DNA of 64,000 bases, from positions 1 through 64,000 of the forward strand of contig DAIDLH010000030.1 of assembly GCA_027449605.1 (NCBI GenBank). Direction: 5' to 3'. Source of the stretch: Candidatus Muproteobacteria bacterium. GTDB lineage: Bacteria; Pseudomonadota; Gammaproteobacteria; Acidiferrobacterales; Sulfurifustaceae. A program made the position numbers and the translations under genes. Below, in pieces: positions 18,203-25,025 of this stretch (position 1 is its first letter; each line of letters starts with the position of its first letter). The notes beneath the pieces are model-generated. The model did no database searches and was not told the DNA's origin. It worked only from the letters and a program-made list of their open reading frames with translations.

Positions 18203-19078
18203 ATGTCCACTGCCAATTCCCACTACTACCTGCCCAATCCCAGCCCCTGGCCGATCATCACTTCGGCCGGATTATTTGCGCTGGCGCTGGGGTTCATCCT
18301 GCTGATGAACAACGTCTCGGCGGGTCCCTGGTTCATGCTCGCCGGCACCGCGATCATCGTATACATGATGATCCGCTGGTTCGGCCAGGTGATCGGCGAG
18401 AGCGAAAGCGGCACCTACAACGCCCAGGTGGATCGTTCGTTCCGCTGGGGCATGGCCTGGTTCATCTTCTCCGAGGTCATGTTCTTCGCCGCCTTCTTCG
18501 GCGCGCTGTTCTACGTGCGCCAGTTCTCGGCGCAGTGGATCGGCGCCGACGATCTGCTCTGGCCCGGTTACGATGGAACCTGGCCGACCGCCGGACCGAA
18601 GGGCCTGATTCCGGTTCCCGCGGGCACGATCCCGGGCGCGAACCAGTTCTCGCCGATGGGCGCCTGGGGCATTCCCGCGATCAACACCCTGATCCTGCTG
18701 TCCTCGGGCGCGACCGTGACCTGGGCTCACTGGGGCCTGCTCAAGGACAACCGCGCGCAGCTCATCACCGGCCTGTTCCTGACCGTCGCCCTGGGCATGA
18801 CCTTCATCGCGTTGCAGGCGTTCGAATACGTCCATGCCTACACCGAGCTCGGCCTGACGCTCAAGACCGGCGTGTACGGCGCCACCTTCTTCATGCTCAC
18901 CGGCTTCCACGGCTTCCACGTGACCATGGGCACGATCATGCTGATGGTGATTCTCGGACGCGCGATCGCGGGCCACTTCCGCGCCGATCATCACTTCGGT
19001 TTCGAGGCCGTGGCCTGGTACTGGCACTTCGTGGACGTGGTCTGGCTCGGCCTGTTCATCTTCGTGTACTGGCTCTGA
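18203..19078 (+). CDS. coxC: Cytochrome c oxidase subunit III
   Basis: A 291-residue, seven-helix membrane subunit. Visible hallmarks are YYLPNPSPWP at the N-terminus, WFIFSEVMFFAAFFGALFY, TGFHGFHVTMG and the ending AVAWYWHFVDVVWLGLF. It stabilises subunit I and helps proton uptake. A GAGGATATAAGC leader gives a fair ribosome site for ATG 18203. A strong hairpin terminator follows about 20 bases after the stop, closing the structural cox operon. Confidence 0.96.
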   Translation: MSTANSHYYLPNPSPWPIITSAGLFALALGFILLMNNVSAGPWFMLAGTAIIVYMMIRWFGQVIGESESGTYNAQVDRSFRWGMAWFIFSEVMFFAAFFGALFYVRQFSAQWIGADDLLWPGYDGTWPTAGPKGLIPVPAGTIPGANQFSPMGAWGIPAINTLILLSSGATVTWAHWGLLKDNRAQLITGLFLTVALGMTFIALQAFEYVHAYTELGLTLKTGVYGATFFMLTGFHGFHVTMGTIMLMVILGRAIAGHFRADHHFGFEAVAWYWHFVDVVWLGLFIFVYWL

Positions 19079-19099
19079 TACGCCGTCACGCGCCGTAAC

Positions 19100-19133
19100 A
19101 AAAAAGGCGCTGCCATCCGGCAGCGCCTTTTTT
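19100..19133. terminator. Bidirectional rho-independent terminator after coxC
   Basis: A nine-base GC-rich stem (GGCGCTGCC / GGCAGCGCC) with an ATCC loop, preceded by A6 and followed by T6, so it can stop transcription from both sides: coxC on the plus strand and the DUF2909 gene on the minus strand. Confidence 0.9.
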
Positions 19134-19178
19134 CATGGAACAGGACCGAAAAATCCTGCAAGCCCCGTCGAGTCGATT

Positions 19179-19394
19179 TCAGCGGAGCAGGTGCAGTCCC
19201 CCGGGCGGGATGAAGCCGAAATGAAATCCGGCCATCAGCAGCACGAACAGCGTGAGCGACAGCCCGATGCGCCAGGTCAGCGCCTGCGCCGTGCGTTTCC
19301 CGCGCCCCTTGTCCTTGAACAGAAACACCAGCGCCGAAAACAGGCTGGCCAGGATGAGCAACAGCATGACGATAACCGTGATCTTGATGAACAT
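19179..19394 (-). CDS. DUF2909 family small twin-helix membrane protein
   Basis: A 71-residue protein with two membrane helices (FIKITVIVMLLLILASLFSA and WRIGLSLTLFVLLMAGFHFG) joined by a basic loop (KDKGRGKRT). It matches DUF2909, a small protein commonly encoded opposite coxC and SURF1 in gammaproteobacteria and of unknown role. Start ATG 19394 begins MFIKITV; a longer frame to 19445 adds a non-hydrophobic leader and crosses the putative shared promoter. Confidence 0.75.
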   Translation of the reverse strand: MFIKITVIVMLLLILASLFSALVFLFKDKGRGKRTAQALTWRIGLSLTLFVLLMAGFHFGFIPPGGLHLLR

Positions 19395-19422
19395 CGGGAA
19401 TTCCGGGGGAAATGACCGAGGC

Positions 19423-19436
19423 TGCATTATAATGCA
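19423..19436. promoter_or_regulatory. Palindromic -10-like element between DUF2909 and SURF1 genes
   Basis: TGCATTATAATGCA is a perfect 14-bp palindrome that contains TATAAT (19428-19433) on the plus strand and an overlapping ATTATA complement on the other. It sits between two divergent genes (starts at 19394 and 19473), so it could serve as a shared -10 or an operator. No convincing -35 was seen on either side. Confidence 0.35.
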
Positions 19437-19472
19437 TGCCGTCATGAATTTCCCCGGCGATCCGGTTCACGC

Positions 19473-20222
19473 ATGAGTCATCCGCGGCAATTCAGGCCGG
19501 GATGGGCCCCGAGTCTGGCGGTGGCGGTGCTGTTGCCGCTGTTTCTGTACATGGCCTGGTGGCAGTTGCAGCGCGCCGAGGAGAAGCGCGAACTGCAGGC
19601 GGAATACGACGCGCGCGCCGTCGGCCCGACCGTCAAGGTCGAGACGCGCTTGCAGCGGCCCGAGGAACTGCGGTTCTACCGGGTCGTCGCCAAGGGCTAT
19701 TACGAAACGTCGTACCAGGTGCTCATCGACAACCGCGTGCACCAGGGACAGGTCGGTTACGAGGTGGTCACGCCGTTGCGACTGCCGGACAGCGACGTGC
19801 GGCTGCTGGTGAATCGCGGCTGGGTGCCGCTGGGCGAGGACCGCAGTCATCCGCCGGCGATCGATCCGCCGCGGGGCTTGCAGGAAATCGCCGGCATCGC
19901 CACGGTGCCGGCGGAAAAGCCGTTCACGCTGGGCAAACCGGAGCCGCTCGATCGCGGCTGGCAACTGGTGTGGCAGCACCTGGACATGGCGCGTTACCGC
20001 GCGGCGGCGCCGTTCCCGGTGCAGCCGGTGGTGGTGCTGCTCGATCCGGAAAGTCCCGCCGGCGGTTTTGCGCGCGACTGGAGCCGGCTCGACGCCGGCA
20101 TCGCGGTACACCAGGGTTACGCCTTTCAGTGGTTCATGATGGCCGGCGCGCTCGTCGCGGTTTATATTTTCACGGGTCTGCGCCGGCGGCGCGCGGACGA
20201 TCAGGAGGAACGCAAGTCATGA
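19473..20222 (+). CDS. SURF1 family cytochrome oxidase assembly protein
   Basis: A 249-residue protein with membrane helices near each end (about residues 14-29, and FQWFMMAGALVAVYIF near 220) and a periplasmic domain with WWQLQRAEEKRELQ, GWVPLG and HQGYAFQWF typical of SURF1/Shy1. Family members help insert heme into subunit I. It overlaps the next gene by 4 bases (ATGA). The position between DUF2909 and the SCO-like gene is conserved in gammaproteobacteria. Confidence 0.9.
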   Translation: MSHPRQFRPGWAPSLAVAVLLPLFLYMAWWQLQRAEEKRELQAEYDARAVGPTVKVETRLQRPEELRFYRVVAKGYYETSYQVLIDNRVHQGQVGYEVVTPLRLPDSDVRLLVNRGWVPLGEDRSHPPAIDPPRGLQEIAGIATVPAEKPFTLGKPEPLDRGWQLVWQHLDMARYRAAAPFPVQPVVVLLDPESPAGGFARDWSRLDAGIAVHQGYAFQWFMMAGALVAVYIFTGLRRRRADDQEERKS

Positions 20223-20830
20223 AGGAACCGGTCAATCCGTCGCGTTCGCGCCGCCGCGTGCTGCTGCTCGCGGCGGTGTTCGCGCTGCCCGTGATCGTCT
20301 CTTACGCGCTGTATCTCGGCGGCTGGCGTCCGGCCTCGACCGGCAATCATGGCGAGCTGGTGCAGCCGGCGCGACCGCTCGCCGACGCCGCGGTGGTCCT
20401 GCTCGACGGCAAGCCGATGCGCTTCAGCGAGCTGCGCGGCAAGTGGACGCTGGTGACGTTCAGCTCCGCGGAATGCCTGAAGCCCTGCGAGCGCAATCTG
20501 ACCCACATGCGCCAGGTGATCGCCGCGCAGGGCAAGGACGCCGAACGGGTGCAGAGCGTGCTGGTGATCACCGACGGCAAGGCGCTCGACTGGCTGCGCT
20601 ACGCGGTCAAGGACTATCCCGGCATGCGCGTCGTCACCGGGCCGGCGGATTCGGTCGCCGCGCTGGCGCGCGAGTTCACGCTGCCCGCCGGCAGTCCGCT
20701 CGACAACCTGAACCGCGTGTACCTCGTGGACCCGCTCGGCAACCTGATGCTGAGCTACCCGGCCGACGCCGACCCGAGCGGCATGCGCAAGGACCTGGCG
20801 CGGCTGCTGCGGGTGTCGCAGATCGGCTGA
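20219..20830 (+). CDS. SCO/SenC-like thioredoxin-fold assembly protein
   Basis: A 203-residue protein with one N-terminal membrane anchor (about residues 14-34) and a thioredoxin-like domain: GKWTLVTFSSAECLKPCERNL carries a CxxxC pair, and VYLVDPLGNLMLSYP is the SCO-type C-terminal strand. It resembles the SCO-like protein between SURF1 and CtaA in Pseudomonas-type operons. Start ATG 20219 overlaps the SURF1 stop; the longer frame beginning at 19502 runs out of frame through SURF1. The role in copper delivery to CuA is inferred. Confidence 0.82.
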   Translation: MKEPVNPSRSRRRVLLLAAVFALPVIVSYALYLGGWRPASTGNHGELVQPARPLADAAVVLLDGKPMRFSELRGKWTLVTFSSAECLKPCERNLTHMRQVIAAQGKDAERVQSVLVITDGKALDWLRYAVKDYPGMRVVTGPADSVAALAREFTLPAGSPLDNLNRVYLVDPLGNLMLSYPADADPSGMRKDLARLLRVSQIG

Positions 20831-20944
20831 GCGCGGCCCCGCCGGCGCGGCCATTTTCTGAGAAAACCCCTTGATTCAAGCCATGAACTGACTTGATCTT
20901 ATACATACCATGTTTGGCAACGATTGCGTAGAATACCGCGCCCA

Positions 20945-21895
20945 ATGGAGCCTGTAAGCAAAACGCATCCACCCGTCGTCGAGGCGAACCCACGCCGGTT
21001 CGCGAGCCTGGCCCGGGAATATTACGAGCTGACCAAGCCGCGCGTGGTGTCACTCATCATTTTCACCGCCGTGGTCGGCATGTTCCTGTCCACGCCGGGC
21101 GCGCTGCCGCTGTCGGCCTTGTTGCTCGGCACGCTCGGCATCGCTCTCGCTTACGCTTCGGCGGCGGCGATCAACCAGATTCTCGACCAGCATTTCGACC
21201 GGGGCATGCTGCGCACCAGCCGCCGGCCGCTGCCCAAGGGCATGCTCACGACGCGCGAGGCGCTGCTGTTCGCGCTCGTCATCGGCGTGGCCTCGATGGT
21301 GATCCTCGCGCTGTGGGTCAACATGCTCACCGCGGTGCTCACGTTCATTTCGCTCATCGGTTATTCGATCGTCTACACCGTGTATCTCAAGCATGCCACG
21401 CCGCAGAACATCGTCATCGGCGGCGCCGCCGGCGCCGCGCCGCCGGTGCTCGGCTGGACTGCGATCACCGGCCAGGTCGCGCCGGACGCGTTGCTGCTGT
21501 TCCTGATCATCTTCCTGTGGACGCCGCCGCATTTCTGGTCGCTGGCGCTGTACCGCGAAAAGGAATACGCCAAGGTCGGCATCCCGATGCTGCCGGTCAC
21601 CCACGGGCGCGAATTCACCCAGCTGCAGATCCTGCTGTACACGCTGCTACTGGTGGCGGTGACGATCATGCCGTTCGCCACGCACATGAGCGGCTGGCTG
21701 TACTTCATCGGCGCGATCGTGCTGAACGCGGGGTTCCTGTATTACGCCGTGCGGCTGTACCGCCATTACAGCGACGAGCTGGCGCGCAAGACCTTCCGCT
21801 ACTCGATCAATTACCTGGCGGTGCTGTTCGCGCTGCTGCTGGTCGATCATTACCGCGTCTATATCCGCGAGGCGCTGCAATCCGCGTTGTATTGA
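20945..21895 (+). CDS. ctaB: Protoheme IX farnesyltransferase (heme O synthase)
   Basis: A polytopic UbiA-family prenyltransferase of 316 residues that adds a farnesyl chain to heme B. The N-terminal YYELTKPRVVSLIIFTAVVG leads to the Asp-rich site NQILDQHFDRGMLRTSRRPLP; the second site LWTPPHFWSLALYREKEYAKVGIPMLP is also intact. ATG 20945 begins MEPVSKTH; an upstream TTG adds eight residues. The expected heme A synthase gene does not lie between this gene and the SCO-like gene (only 114 bases separate them). Confidence 0.94.
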   Translation: MEPVSKTHPPVVEANPRRFASLAREYYELTKPRVVSLIIFTAVVGMFLSTPGALPLSALLLGTLGIALAYASAAAINQILDQHFDRGMLRTSRRPLPKGMLTTREALLFALVIGVASMVILALWVNMLTAVLTFISLIGYSIVYTVYLKHATPQNIVIGGAAGAAPPVLGWTAITGQVAPDALLLFLIIFLWTPPHFWSLALYREKEYAKVGIPMLPVTHGREFTQLQILLYTLLLVAVTIMPFATHMSGWLYFIGAIVLNAGFLYYAVRLYRHYSDELARKTFRYSINYLAVLFALLLVDHYRVYIREALQSALY

Positions 21896-21903
21896 AGATT
21901 AAA

Positions 21904-22062
21904 ATGTAGGGTGGGTTGAGCGAAGCGACAAAATCGCCGGGAGCGATTTTGGACGGCCGAAGGCCGGCCCGAAGGGCGGAGTCCAGGGATGGACTCCGCA
22001 AACCCGCCGAACGATATGATTTTGTTGGGTCTGCCGCTGACGCGGCTTGACCCAACCTACAT
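21904..22062. repeat. Intergenic inverted repeat, GTAGGGTGGG family (copy 1)
   Basis: The element begins ATGTAGGGTGGGTTGAGC and ends CTTGACCCAACCTACAT, with a GC-rich interior of smaller stems (AAATCGC/GCGATTTT, GGCCGAAGGCC). Related ends recur at 22691, 47246 and 49027. Such elements are common between proteobacterial genes. The right end creates the ATG at 22061, which is why that codon was not taken as the start of the next gene. Confidence 0.7.
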
Positions 22063-22075
22063 GAAAAGCAACCTC

Positions 22076-22663
22076 ATGCACAAATCCCGTTATTTCCGCA
22101 TCGTTGGTTTCTTCCTCGCGCTGCTGCTCGCAGCTTGCTCGCCGGCACCGACATTCAAATCCACCGACATCAGCGGCGTGGATTGGGGCAGCGGGGATTT
22201 CGAGCTGACCGCGCATACCGGCCAGCGCATGAAAGCCGCGGATTTCCGGAGCAAGGTGGTTATCATGTTCTTCGGTTTCACCCACTGTCCGGACGTCTGC
22301 CCGCCGACCATGGCCAAGCTCGCCGTGCTCATGCAGCGGCTCGGCGACGAGGCGAAGCGCGTGCAGGTGCTGTTCGTCACCGTCGATCCGAAAAACGACA
22401 CGGTCAAGCAGCTCGCGGGCTTTGTTCCGCAGTTCAATCCTTCCTTCATCGGCCTGACCGGCAGCGACAAGGAAATCGCCGCGGTCGCGGCCGAATACAA
22501 GGTTGCCTACGGCCAGAACCCCAAGAACCCCGCGCTGGTGGATCATTCCACCGGGATACTTATTAAGGATGCCAAGGGCAAATTACGACTGCTGGTGAAG
22601 AATGACATGCCGGTGGATGATTTGGAGCATGATGTCCGGCTGTTGTTGAAAGAGAAGAATTAA
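22076..22663 (+). CDS. SCO family copper chaperone, lipoprotein
   Basis: A 195-residue SCO1/SenC protein. The N-terminal signal ends in a lipobox (LLLAACSPAP). The thioredoxin-like domain has the copper-binding THCPDVCPP (CxxxC) and the distal His in ALVDHSTGILI; VTVDPKNDT is also family-typical. It would deliver copper to CuA of CoxB. ATG 22076 (MHKSRYF) is preferred because ATG 22061 is part of a repeat end; no strong ribosome site is visible for either. Confidence 0.88.
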   Translation: MHKSRYFRIVGFFLALLLAACSPAPTFKSTDISGVDWGSGDFELTAHTGQRMKAADFRSKVVIMFFGFTHCPDVCPPTMAKLAVLMQRLGDEAKRVQVLFVTVDPKNDTVKQLAGFVPQFNPSFIGLTGSDKEIAAVAAEYKVAYGQNPKNPALVDHSTGILIKDAKGKLRLLVKNDMPVDDLEHDVRLLLKEKN

Positions 22664-22690
22664 ATTCTGTCGCCATCGTTATCTAACTAT

Positions 22691-22729
22691 ATGTAGGGCG
22701 GGTTAGGAGGTTTTTGCCGTAACCCGCCG
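22691..22729. repeat. Short GTAGGGCGGGTTA...TAACCCGCC inverted repeat (copy 2)
   Basis: ATGTAGGGCGGGTTA and TAACCCGCC are inverted arms about 20 bases apart. It is a shortened relative of the copies at 21904, 47246 and 49027, directly upstream of a strong hairpin. Confidence 0.6.
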
Positions 22730-22733
22730 AATG

Positions 22734-22768
22734 AAATCAAAAGCCGCCTATCAGGCGGCTTTTGATTT
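22734..22768. terminator. Strong hairpin terminator after the ctaB/SCO genes
   Basis: A 15-bp perfect stem (AAATCAAAAGCCGCC / GGCGGCTTTTGATTT) with a TATCA loop. A and T runs on both sides of the GC core make it a plausible terminator in either direction. Confidence 0.75.
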
Positions 22769-22789
22769 TGTCGAGCGGGCTTCGCCCGC

Positions 22790-23240
22790 GCTCAACCGCA
22801 TAATTGCGGGTGGCTCCGCCCCTGCAACCTGGGTGACTTCTCTTTGCTCGTGCAAAGAGAAGTCACCAAGAGAAAGCACGCCCTGGTCGCTTCGCCGCCC
22901 ATACATCGGGCGGTTCCCTGTGCTCCTCGCCCGATCAGGCGCTCGCCTAACTCGCCGGGCGCTAAGAAACGCGCCTCGGGCTCGATCAGGAGTCTCGCGA
23001 CTTCCCCTGATCGCGCTGCGGTGCTCGGCTCGCGACACGGGGCTCAAGCAAACCACCTCAAATCAGTATGCGGAGGTGTTTTCAAAAGCCCGTATGGCGC
23101 GCTGCCCCTCGCCGCCGAGCGCCAGGAGCCCGAAGGGCGGCGTGAGCGCGAGGCGAGAGAGGGGTGGGAGTTGTCGCGCCATCCGGGGCGGATTTCTTTT
23201 GGTGACTTTTCTTTGTCCGTGCAAAGAAAAGTCACCTGCC
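22790..23240. repeat. Repeat element bounded by two GTGACTT..CTTTG hairpins
   Basis: Two near-identical hairpins mark the element: 22832-22867 (GGTGACTTCTCTTTG / CAAAGAGAAGTCACC) and 23201-23236 (GGTGACTTTTCTTTG / CAAAGAAAAGTCACC). The interior is rich in short inverted arms (CGGGCGG, CTGATCGCG, GGCGGCG). The open frames across it have skewed, unfamiliar composition and overlap each other, so I read this as a non-coding dispersed repeat of the kind often mis-annotated as small hypothetical genes. Confidence 0.6.
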
Positions 23241-23334
23241 GTGGGTCAGCCACCCACAAGTATGCGTCGCCGAAGGCGACACGACAAACATCCGTCTTGT
23301 GTCCTCTGGCCGGATTTCCTACCATGTCCGAACC

Positions 23335-23862
23335 ATGCTGACCATCGCCGACGCCGCGCCGGATTTCAACCTGCCCGGAGTCTATCAGGGCAAGACCAGG
23401 AATTATTCCCTGCGCGAGGCGCGCGGCCATTGGCTGGTGCTGTTTTTCTATCCCGCGGATTTCACCTTCGTCTGCCCCACCGAGGTCACGGGCTTCAGCA
23501 AGCTGGCCGGTGACTTCAGCAGGGAACGGGCGATGATTTACGGCGTCAGCGTCGACCCCGTCGAAAGCCACCGCTCCTGGGCCGAGGAACTGGGCGGCAT
23601 CGCCTATCCGCTGCTGAGCGACACGGACAAGACCGTGAGCCGCGCCTATCAGGTCCTGCATCCCAGGGAAGGCGTCGCGATCCGCGCGACTTACGTCATC
23701 GATCCCGCGGGCATCATCCAGTACAGCGCCGCCAGCAACATGAACGTCGGCCGCAGCGTCGAGGAGTCGTTGCGCGTGCTGCGCGCGCTGTGCACCGGCA
23801 AGCTGTGCCCGGCCGACTGGAAGCCCGGCGAGCCCACCGGCGGGCCAGAGCACAAGTACTGA
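23335..23862 (+). CDS. Peroxiredoxin (AhpC/TSA family, 2-Cys type)
   Basis: A 175-residue thiol peroxidase. The peroxidatic Cys lies in FYPADFTFVCPTE (about C47), and a C-terminal LCTGKLCPADW supplies the probable resolving Cys. The Arg/Thr environment (RATYVIDPAG) is as in AhpC/Prx1 proteins. ATG 23335 (MLTIADAAPDFNLPG) starts the conserved fold; the upstream extension comes from repeat DNA. It lies 2 bases before the VIT1-like gene, so the two are co-transcribed. Confidence 0.9.
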   Translation: MLTIADAAPDFNLPGVYQGKTRNYSLREARGHWLVLFFYPADFTFVCPTEVTGFSKLAGDFSRERAMIYGVSVDPVESHRSWAEELGGIAYPLLSDTDKTVSRAYQVLHPREGVAIRATYVIDPAGIIQYSAASNMNVGRSVEESLRVLRALCTGKLCPADWKPGEPTGGPEHKY

Positions 23863-23864
23863 TC

Positions 23865-24590
23865 ATGGCGCATCCGGTCGAGGAGAAGCGCAAGAAAATC
23901 GAAACACGCAGCCGCGTCCGCGAGTTTGTCTTCGGCGTTCAGGACGGGTTGATCAGCACCGTGGGCCTGCTCGCCGGCATGCAGGCGGCCGGGTCGAGCC
24001 GCTTCGTGATCCTCATGGCCGGCACCGCCGCGGTCTGTTCCGGCGCGTTCTCGATGTCGGCCGGGGCCTATCTTTCATCCAAGGCCGAGAAGGAAATCTT
24101 CGATCACGAGCTGGAGAAGGAAGCCAGGTTCGTCGATAGCGAACCATATCTGGCGCAGGAAGGTCTGCTCGAGGCTTTGCACCGCGAGGGGCTGACGCGC
24201 GAAGCCGGTTACCGCATCGTCAAGCTGATGCATGAACAGAAATCGGTGTTCGTGGCGACGTTCCAGGAAAAGGTGCTCGGGCTCGGCAGCGCCGACGTCA
24301 ACAACCCGGTCAAGGGCGCGCTGGTCATGGCGTTTTCCTTCGTCCTCGGCGGCGTGCTGCCGCTCGCGCCATTCGCGTTCATGCCGTTGGCGTGGGCGCT
24401 GGTGGCCGCCGTGTTGTTGACCGGCGCGGCGCTGTTCGGCGTGGGCATGTTCAAGGGCCGGCTCGCCGGCCAGCCGCTGGGGCGCTCGGGGCTGGAATTT
24501 CTTGCCATCGCGTTGATCGCCACCGGCCTGGGTTACGCCGTGGGTTTCATCCTTGAACGCTTTGCCGGAACGCCGCTGCCGGTCGGCTGA
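23865..24590 (+). CDS. VIT1/CCC1 family iron/manganese transporter
   Basis: A 241-residue membrane protein. The N-terminal REFVFGVQDGLISTVGLLAGM is the VIT1 signature, followed by SMSAGAYLSSKAEKEIF. A cytoplasmic helical metal-binding segment rich in Glu (HELEKEARF, EPYLAQEGLLEALHREG) comes next, then three more helices. Family members move Fe2+ or Mn2+ out of the cytosol. Pairing with a peroxiredoxin suggests joint defence against peroxide and free iron; this is an inference from context. Confidence 0.85.
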   Translation: MAHPVEEKRKKIETRSRVREFVFGVQDGLISTVGLLAGMQAAGSSRFVILMAGTAAVCSGAFSMSAGAYLSSKAEKEIFDHELEKEARFVDSEPYLAQEGLLEALHREGLTREAGYRIVKLMHEQKSVFVATFQEKVLGLGSADVNNPVKGALVMAFSFVLGGVLPLAPFAFMPLAWALVAAVLLTGAALFGVGMFKGRLAGQPLGRSGLEFLAIALIATGLGYAVGFILERFAGTPLPVG

Positions 24591-24594
24591 CGGT

Positions 24595-25014
24595 TCAGTT
24601 TCGCGCGAGTCCTGGCGAGATCAGACGGTCGACGATCAGGCCGTGAAAACAATCGTTGTCCGACCGGAATTCCCAGCCGAGGTGCGCGCGGCACCGGGCG
24701 CACCAGGCGATGCGCCAGGCATATCCCCGGAACCAGGTGTATTCCAGGGTTGCCGCGCCGTCAGCGGTACAGCTGGCTTCCCGGAAACAACCAATGTGAT
24801 AAGCGATGCCGTGGGGATTGGTGCAGCGGTGCTCATGCCCGCCACCGACCGCGATGCGCTGATTCAGGTGCGTGACCGGATGCCGGCAGGTCGAGCAGTA
24901 CAGGCGTTCGTCTTTTTCAACTTTGGCGTCGGTAAGCGGACGGGTTTTCGCCCGAGGCTTTTCTTCCTCGTGTGGATCGAAGAAAAGCAGGGCGGGGACG
25001 AGCGCGGAAGTCAT
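24595..25014 (-). CDS. CULT-domain protein (bacterial cereblon-like)
   Basis: A 139-residue protein. Zinc ligands are YCSTC (C40, C43) and CARC (C105, C108). The aromatic pocket motif TWFRGYAWRIAWC..HLGWEF places W94, W100, W114 and F116 with the same spacing (6, 14, 2) as W380, W386, W400 and F402 of human cereblon, and the first pair of these flank the same GYAW sequence. This is the CULT fold known from cereblon and from single-domain bacterial homologs that bind cyclic imides or uridine. It starts 11 bases after the FIST gene and should share its mRNA. The natural ligand is unknown. Confidence 0.8.
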   Translation of the reverse strand: MTSALVPALLFFDPHEEEKPRAKTRPLTDAKVEKDERLYCSTCRHPVTHLNQRIAVGGGHEHRCTNPHGIAYHIGCFREASCTADGAATLEYTWFRGYAWRIAWCARCRAHLGWEFRSDNDCFHGLIVDRLISPGLARN

Positions 25015-25025
25015 GACCGGCCTCG

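Noticed and set aside
20868-20905. CTTGATTCAAG and CTTGATC near ctaB considered as FNR sites
   Set aside because: Neither fits TTGAT-N4-ATCAA.
21989-22075. Upstream extension of the SCO lipoprotein gene
   Set aside because: The extra codons come from the GTAGG repeat; the lipoprotein signal starts at ATG 22076.
22832-23236. Repeated hairpins considered as a CRISPR array
   Set aside because: Only two copies, each self-complementary and far apart, with no regular spacers or cas genes.
22731-23513. 260-codon frame across the spacer before the peroxiredoxin gene
   Set aside because: It runs through a terminator hairpin and a dispersed repeat, and ends out of frame inside the peroxiredoxin gene.
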